Shown here one piece after another: positions 58,164 to 64,000 of a stretch of 64,000 nt of DNA. This stretch comes from Moniliophthora roreri (lineage: Eukaryota > Basidiomycota > Agaricomycetes > Agaricales > Marasmiaceae), in assembly GCA_001466705.2 (NCBI GenBank), contig LATX02000234.1, positions 1-64,000 on the forward strand. Reading direction: 5' to 3'. Position 1 is the first letter of the stretch; each line of letters opens with the position of its first letter. Position numbers and translations under genes: made by a program. A model generated the notes under the pieces. It searched no databases. It saw only the letters and a list, made by a program, of their open reading frames with translations, and was not told where the DNA came from.

Positions 58164-59798
58164 TTTACAGGTTATCGAGAGTTATAGGGGGTTATGATGG
58201 GTTCCAAGTACCATAGTGACTTCCAAGGGACCTAACTACTTACTAGGTTTCTGACTAGAAACAAAAATTATATTAGATATCATTCCTTAAATCATATCTC
58301 AGGTATCAGAGCAAAGTACAAGAAATATAGTGCCATTTATCATGTATATACTATGAACAGGAGAACATATACAATATCATCAGTCCAGAGCCTACTGAGA
58401 ACTCTTTAGAACTCCTTATGACTCAATGAGAGGTGATACTACCTAGCCAACATAATCAGCATACATGTTTGTTGAAAAGAGAAGTATGAGGAACAAACCT
58501 AACAAGCACAAGCATATGGAATCACTGGCATCCACCTGCGAGATAAGTATGAGTCACCAGACAATAGTGGAGGAATCAGCATCATGTACCAGAAATGTCA
58601 AGAAGACTTGAGCCAGCTGCAGAAAAGAAGCCGTCAGTCTCCAAGCCGACATCAATCCCAACAGTGGACCTACCAAATGCTACTGAGCTCAATAATTCAT
58701 GTCAGTGACACTGCTGAAGCATGTCAGTCGAGGTGCTCTGACAGACACTATAGACAACCAGCCTTTGTAACTTGCTCGTGAGATGGAGGTTGGAATTGTG
58801 TTGGTGTCATTGATCTTCAAGCTATGCTGGCTCAGTGTCAATGAGCTAGATGAGGCCCTCCAGCATGCTGGGATGGTGACAGGAATTGCAATTCAGATCA
58901 TATGACAGCTTGGACATAGAGATGCAGAATAAGGCTAGACATGAGGGTGTATGGCATCTGGACTTGAGTTATTGTGTTTTGGTGCAAACGATGTTGCACA
59001 AGGACTGAACTATGCAGGGAGAAGAGATTGCCAGAATGGTTGCACTGCAGCTGACCTATTGTGCAAAAACACACCTTCAACCCACTATCTGACATTTCTT
59101 CTCACGCTCTCATGCTGTTGGCATCTTTCATTCTGGTCCTAAGTCCTCTGAAAGTCATCTGAAGACACGATAATAGTAAGTCCACATGAAAAGCCAAAAG
59201 CATTTAGAATACCTACCAAAATGACATGTTCAACACATCTATTTACTCCAAATGACTCATACAAAGAAATTAACAAGGCTCAGGGGGGTGTGTGTGAGTG
59301 GAAAGGGGAGGGAGGGGAAGGAGGAGGAGAGATGGTGGTGGAAGGGAAGAAAGGGAAGTTGGGGTGTCGAGAATTCTTGGGCTGCCTTTATGTGAAAATT
59401 GAGAGCATGCACGGACCAATTTAGAGCCGGTTAGGGTTTAGAGTTTTGGAAATATAGGTTGTGGGGGTGTCTTTTGTGCTGTTGAGGGGCGTTGGAGGCA
59501 TTGGGTGCTTGGATAGTGTTGAAGGCGAGCAAAAGCCAGAGCGATGACATGTCCTTCCAATCAACTCTGAGGAGGCCAGTAAATGGGTCTGATGCTCCAA
59601 ATCTCCAGTCCCACGTGTCCAACTTGTCCCTGCCATGCTCAACAATGTCGACAGCAACGCCCAGCAACTAAATATTAGTACAGGAAATTTCCCAGAGCCT
59701 TGGAACAAGTCTCAGGTATTATATTGCTTGGTAACGGCTCTGCAAGGTTATAACTGATCATAACAGTTATGAGAGGTTAGAACACTGCTTATGACTCT
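58164..59798. repeat. 1,635-bp exact repeat, copy 1
   Basis: Matches 60736-62370 with a constant offset of 2,572. It carries a guanine-rich run (about 59282-59365) and a frame on the minus strand near 59430-59670 with natural-looking composition (DIVEHGRDKLDTWDWRFGAS) that I cannot identify. GTTAT/ATAAC words cluster at its ends. Confidence 0.85.
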
Positions 59799-59799
59799 N

Positions 59800-60734
59800 T
59801 TTTCTGAGTCATAAGCATCAGCAAAATCCAGAGACAGTTATAACTAGGTACTGACCCTTGAGATTGGTGACAATCCCCCATTAAGGTCACCATTGATTAT
59901 AGCTGCAACCATAATCGATCTCCAGCGTAATATAGTGCCCGATACCCAGCACCAATGGTCTTGAGGATTGAGACAAGTTGCTGGAATTCTAACGGGTGAG
60001 GGATAATAGAACGAGTAACAGAGAACACAACACATACTGTGTAATATGGTGAGTGCAAGAGAATACAGCCGGCAACCATAAGTAGCACGAGTGATGGGGC
60101 TTACAACAAGTCTTGAGGTTTATAATGAGTTTTACAGGTTATCAAGGGTTATGGGGGGTTATGATGGGTTCCGAGTAGCATAGCGACTTCCAAGGGACCT
60201 AACTACTTACTAGGTTTCTGACCAGAAACAAAAATTATATTAGATATTATTTCTTAAATCATATCTCATGTATCAGAGCAAAGTACAAGAAATATAGTGC
60301 CATTTATCATGTATATACTATGAACAGGGGAACATATACAATATCATCAGTCCAGAGCCCACTGAGAACTCCTTAGAACTCCTTATGACTCAATGAGAGG
60401 CAATACTACCTAGCCAACATAATCAGCATACATGTTTGTTGAAAAGAGAAGTATGAGGAACAAACCTAATGAGCACAGGCATATGGAATCACTGGCATCC
60501 ACCTGCGAGATAAGTATGAGTCACCAGACAATGATGGAGGAATCAGCATCACATACCAGAAATGTCAAGGAGACTTGAGCCAGCTGCAGAAGAGAAGCCG
60601 TCAGTCCCCAAGCCGACATCAATCCCAACAGTGGACCTACCAAATGCTACTGAGCTCAATAATTCATGTCAGTGACGCTGCTGAAGCATGTCAGTCGAGG
60701 TGCTCTGACAGACACTATAGACAACCAGCCTTTG
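59800..60734. repeat. 935-bp diverged copy of 57833-58767
   Basis: Bounded by single Ns at 59799 and 60735. It aligns to 57833-58767 without net insertion or deletion and differs by roughly 40 substitutions by eye, almost all C/T or G/A, many at CG versus TG/CA. It is either a homologous haplotype contig or a paralogous repeat copy. Confidence 0.75.
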
Positions 60735-60735
60735 N

Positions 60736-62370
60736 TTTACAGGTTATCGAGAGTTATAGGGGGTTATGATGGGTTCCAAGTACCATAGTGACTTCCAAGG
60801 GACCTAACTACTTACTAGGTTTCTGACTAGAAACAAAAATTATATTAGATATCATTCCTTAAATCATATCTCAGGTATCAGAGCAAAGTACAAGAAATAT
60901 AGTGCCATTTATCATGTATATACTATGAACAGGAGAACATATACAATATCATCAGTCCAGAGCCTACTGAGAACTCTTTAGAACTCCTTATGACTCAATG
61001 AGAGGTGATACTACCTAGCCAACATAATCAGCATACATGTTTGTTGAAAAGAGAAGTATGAGGAACAAACCTAACAAGCACAAGCATATGGAATCACTGG
61101 CATCCACCTGCGAGATAAGTATGAGTCACCAGACAATAGTGGAGGAATCAGCATCATGTACCAGAAATGTCAAGAAGACTTGAGCCAGCTGCAGAAAAGA
61201 AGCCGTCAGTCTCCAAGCCGACATCAATCCCAACAGTGGACCTACCAAATGCTACTGAGCTCAATAATTCATGTCAGTGACACTGCTGAAGCATGTCAGT
61301 CGAGGTGCTCTGACAGACACTATAGACAACCAGCCTTTGTAACTTGCTCGTGAGATGGAGGTTGGAATTGTGTTGGTGTCATTGATCTTCAAGCTATGCT
61401 GGCTCAGTGTCAATGAGCTAGATGAGGCCCTCCAGCATGCTGGGATGGTGACAGGAATTGCAATTCAGATCATATGACAGCTTGGACATAGAGATGCAGA
61501 ATAAGGCTAGACATGAGGGTGTATGGCATCTGGACTTGAGTTATTGTGTTTTGGTGCAAACGATGTTGCACAAGGACTGAACTATGCAGGGAGAAGAGAT
61601 TGCCAGAATGGTTGCACTGCAGCTGACCTATTGTGCAAAAACACACCTTCAACCCACTATCTGACATTTCTTCTCACGCTCTCATGCTGTTGGCATCTTT
61701 CATTCTGGTCCTAAGTCCTCTGAAAGTCATCTGAAGACACGATAATAGTAAGTCCACATGAAAAGCCAAAAGCATTTAGAATACCTACCAAAATGACATG
61801 TTCAACACATCTATTTACTCCAAATGACTCATACAAAGAAATTAACAAGGCTCAGGGGGGTGTGTGTGAGTGGAAAGGGGAGGGAGGGGAAGGAGGAGGA
61901 GAGATGGTGGTGGAAGGGAAGAAAGGGAAGTTGGGGTGTCGAGAATTCTTGGGCTGCCTTTATGTGAAAATTGAGAGCATGCACGGACCAATTTAGAGCC
62001 GGTTAGGGTTTAGAGTTTTGGAAATATAGGTTGTGGGGGTGTCTTTTGTGCTGTTGAGGGGCGTTGGAGGCATTGGGTGCTTGGATAGTGTTGAAGGCGA
62101 GCAAAAGCCAGAGCGATGACATGTCCTTCCAATCAACTCTGAGGAGGCCAGTAAATGGGTCTGATGCTCCAAATCTCCAGTCCCACGTGTCCAACTTGTC
62201 CCTGCCATGCTCAACAATGTCGACAGCAACGCCCAGCAACTAAATATTAGTACAGGAAATTTCCCAGAGCCTTGGAACAAGTCTCAGGTATTATATTGCT
62301 TGGTAACGGCTCTGCAAGGTTATAACTGATCATAACAGTTATGAGAGGTTAGAACACTGCTTATGACTCT
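60736..62370. repeat. 1,635-bp exact repeat, copy 2
   Basis: Matches 58164-59798 exactly as far as can be read. Unique sequence resumes at 62371. Confidence 0.85.
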
Positions 62371-62518
62371 GGCTACAACCTGCATTATAACCCTCATTCA
62401 TGGTCATGGGAAATTACAATGCAAGTTATATTCTCAAGGTACAGTAACGGGGTTTTATATACGTGGTAACAGCACTAATGGACTTGTAGGCAACACGTAT
62501 CGGGCATCGTTTCCCCTG

Positions 62519-63620
62519 CTAACCTGCTATACCACTCTCCAGTTTTTGCTGATGAGCATCCAAGTCATCTACTGTAAGATCAAAATCAAAATCATTTGTA
62601 TGCTCTGTGTTCCCACTCAAACCCAAATAATCTGTCGACAGTCCCAGTTCAATGTGCTTCTCCAGCATGGTCTGGAGAATTTGTATTTTCTTTCCTCTGT
62701 TGCCCCAAGAGCTGGGAGCTAATGAAGAAATGAGTTTCTTAACCGTATCTGGACCATGCTTTTTATGCCAGAGGCACTGCATTTCAATCTCCTCCACCTT
62801 CATATACTCTTCAGCTTATGGCATAAGAGCCAAAGTATGTTCTAGCTCGGTGATGGTAAAGATAGGAACAACATGATCAATAGCATTATCAAAAGCCTTT
62901 TTCTTTGCAGCAGCAGCTTGAGTTTTCGCCATCTGTTCTTCAGCTACCTGTTGCTTGTGACATGCCAGAGTTAATTTGGGCTCTCAATTGGCTCCAGATT
63001 GATCCTGTGTGTGAGCAATTCATTGAAGAAAAGCCCTCATATTAGGAGACAATGACTGAAGGTACTTGGAGGTGTTGTTGAATTTGTACATTTTCTGGGA
63101 ATTGTACTGGTGCAGGGACATTGTGGGGCTTACCTTGGAGGTCTGGCAATATGTAGCAAATAATCCCTCACAGAGACCATTTGTACTCTCCATCCAGGCT
63201 CTATCAATCTGTTCAGGAGTTGCTCTGGCAATAGCACCATCAGCAGCAAACTCCAAACTGAACTGAACCCAGGTCTCATGCGTGGCCTTAAGAAGTGCCA
63301 CAAGAAGGTCCTGTAAATGGGAGAGTTCTGGAATGTATTAGTGGATAGCATAGAAGGCCTCAGGATGTTCCCATGACTTTCTATCAAAGGAACCCTTCTG
63401 GTATGATGCATCACTACCAATCAGACACTCTGGTTCAGCAATCAATGTATCGATAAAGGAAATAATGTGTTTGTGAAGGTCTCCAACAGGAGAACATTGT
63501 CTTGGGTTTGAAAAGGACTTCTGATTTCCTGCATGTAGGGGACACTGATGGCAAGCCAGTAAAGCGTAATGACACAGATTTTATAACGTGTTGCATTGCA
63601 GTGTAGGCCATCCCAGACAT
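62519..63620 (-). pseudogene. Decayed repeat-borne open reading frame
   Basis: The minus strand keeps a protein-like frame over about 1.1 kb: IAEPECLIGSDASYQKGSFD, LVALLKATHETWVQFSLEFA, ADGAIARATPEQIDRAWMES, later EMQCLWHKKHGPDTVKKLIS and QILQTMLEKHIELGLSTDYL. It is broken by several stops (near 63345, 63020, 62980 and 62810), including TGA and TAA codons that fit C-to-T decay of CGA and CAA. I do not recognise the family. The repeat-rich setting suggests a transposon-associated gene, but no transposase or reverse-transcriptase motif was seen. Confidence 0.5.
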
Positions 63621-63867
63621 TCTTTTCTATGTGGTTTAATAAGCAGTAATTTGTCTAAGATAAGACTAGTGGAAAACTACCCAAAAGATAACCTCCAAAA
63701 GTCTAACTCAGGTTGTTGTGCAAGTGTAGATTGACATGATCAGAGTTGCTGCACTTAGAATGCCAACAAAACTCTTAGCTAGGTTGATTCTCTCTTATTG
63801 AAGCAATCTACTTCAAAGTGTTCACCTCCAGAGGAGTATATATGGGTTTTAAAAGGGTTTATATCCA

Positions 63868-63888
63868 AACACACAAACACACACACAA
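63868..63888. repeat. CA microsatellite
   Basis: Short imperfect (CA)n run. The remaining sequence to 64000 shows no supported gene. Confidence 0.6.
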
Positions 63889-64000
63889 GAACACAGTGCA
63901 TAAAGCACAAAACACAAGAGCTACAGTCCTACCAAAAGACTCGGTAGCCAATATAGTCTGACCCTACAGAGTTCAAGACTTCTTTAAGATAACTACAGTA

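Noticed and set aside
1..64000. tRNA, rRNA or CRISPR features
   Set aside because: No T-arm-like box with a matching cloverleaf, no rRNA-like sequence and no regularly spaced direct repeats were found by eye; short or intron-bearing tRNAs could still be missed.

Overview
The window comes from the nuclear genome of a filamentous basidiomycete, most likely an agaricomycete. Genes are dense, on both strands, and broken by many 45-60 bp GT-AG introns. Several families are typical of Basidiomycota: a DUF7918 protein, cysteine-rich single-pass membrane proteins of a recurrent basidiomycete type, and a serine-rich cupredoxin. No bacterial-style operons, CRISPR arrays, rRNA or tRNA genes were seen. 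Exon structures below were built by hand from reading frames, splice sites and recalled family motifs, so individual exon edges may be off by a few bases.

Layout. 1-830 is a CpG-poor, repeat-like stretch with a one-base N join at 734. 831-3057 holds an Hsp9/12 stress gene, a small TA-flanked inverted-repeat element and a secreted/membrane protein gene. 3058-6701 is a decayed patch: a perfect 78-bp inverted repeat, a pseudogene fragment with stop codons, a perfect 243-bp tandem duplication, a degenerate copy of the OTU1 promoter and start, and a poly(T)/poly(A) palindrome. 6702-42450 is a compact housekeeping block: OTU1 deubiquitinase, AP endonuclease, DUF7918 protein, PL1 pectate lyase, UBC9, BET3, BUD23, a BCS1-type AAA ATPase, a DnaJ/ankyrin/RGG protein, LUC7, a conserved protein I cannot name, USP48, GAA1, a SAM37/metaxin protein, a retropepsin-like protein, mS38, SAR1, PIG-M and ASA1. 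42857-54581 is looser: a second cysteine-rich membrane protein, a cupredoxin, about 3.8 kb without convincing genes, a FYVE/RING ubiquitin ligase and a four-helix membrane protein. From about 54.6 kb to the end the sequence is repeat-like and CpG-poor. It contains long exact repeats lying exactly at single-N contig joins, and a decayed open reading frame near the right end.

Functional themes. Four genes belong to ubiquitin/SUMO biology (OTU1, UBC9, USP48, FYVE-RING ligase). Two act in GPI-anchor synthesis and transfer (PIG-M, GAA1). Two act in ER-Golgi traffic (BET3, SAR1). Three are mitochondrial (BCS1, SAM37, mS38). Two serve RNA metabolism (BUD23, LUC7). The PL1 lyase and the cupredoxin are secreted. 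Nothing shows that these act as one cluster; fungal gene order usually scatters such genes.

No clearly new molecular system was found. The most interesting items are a retropepsin-like protein whose usual catalytic Asp position is Lys, two paralogous cysteine-rich receptor-like proteins, an unnamed conserved basidiomycete protein, and the repeat architecture of both edges, part of which probably reflects unmerged contigs or haplotypes.
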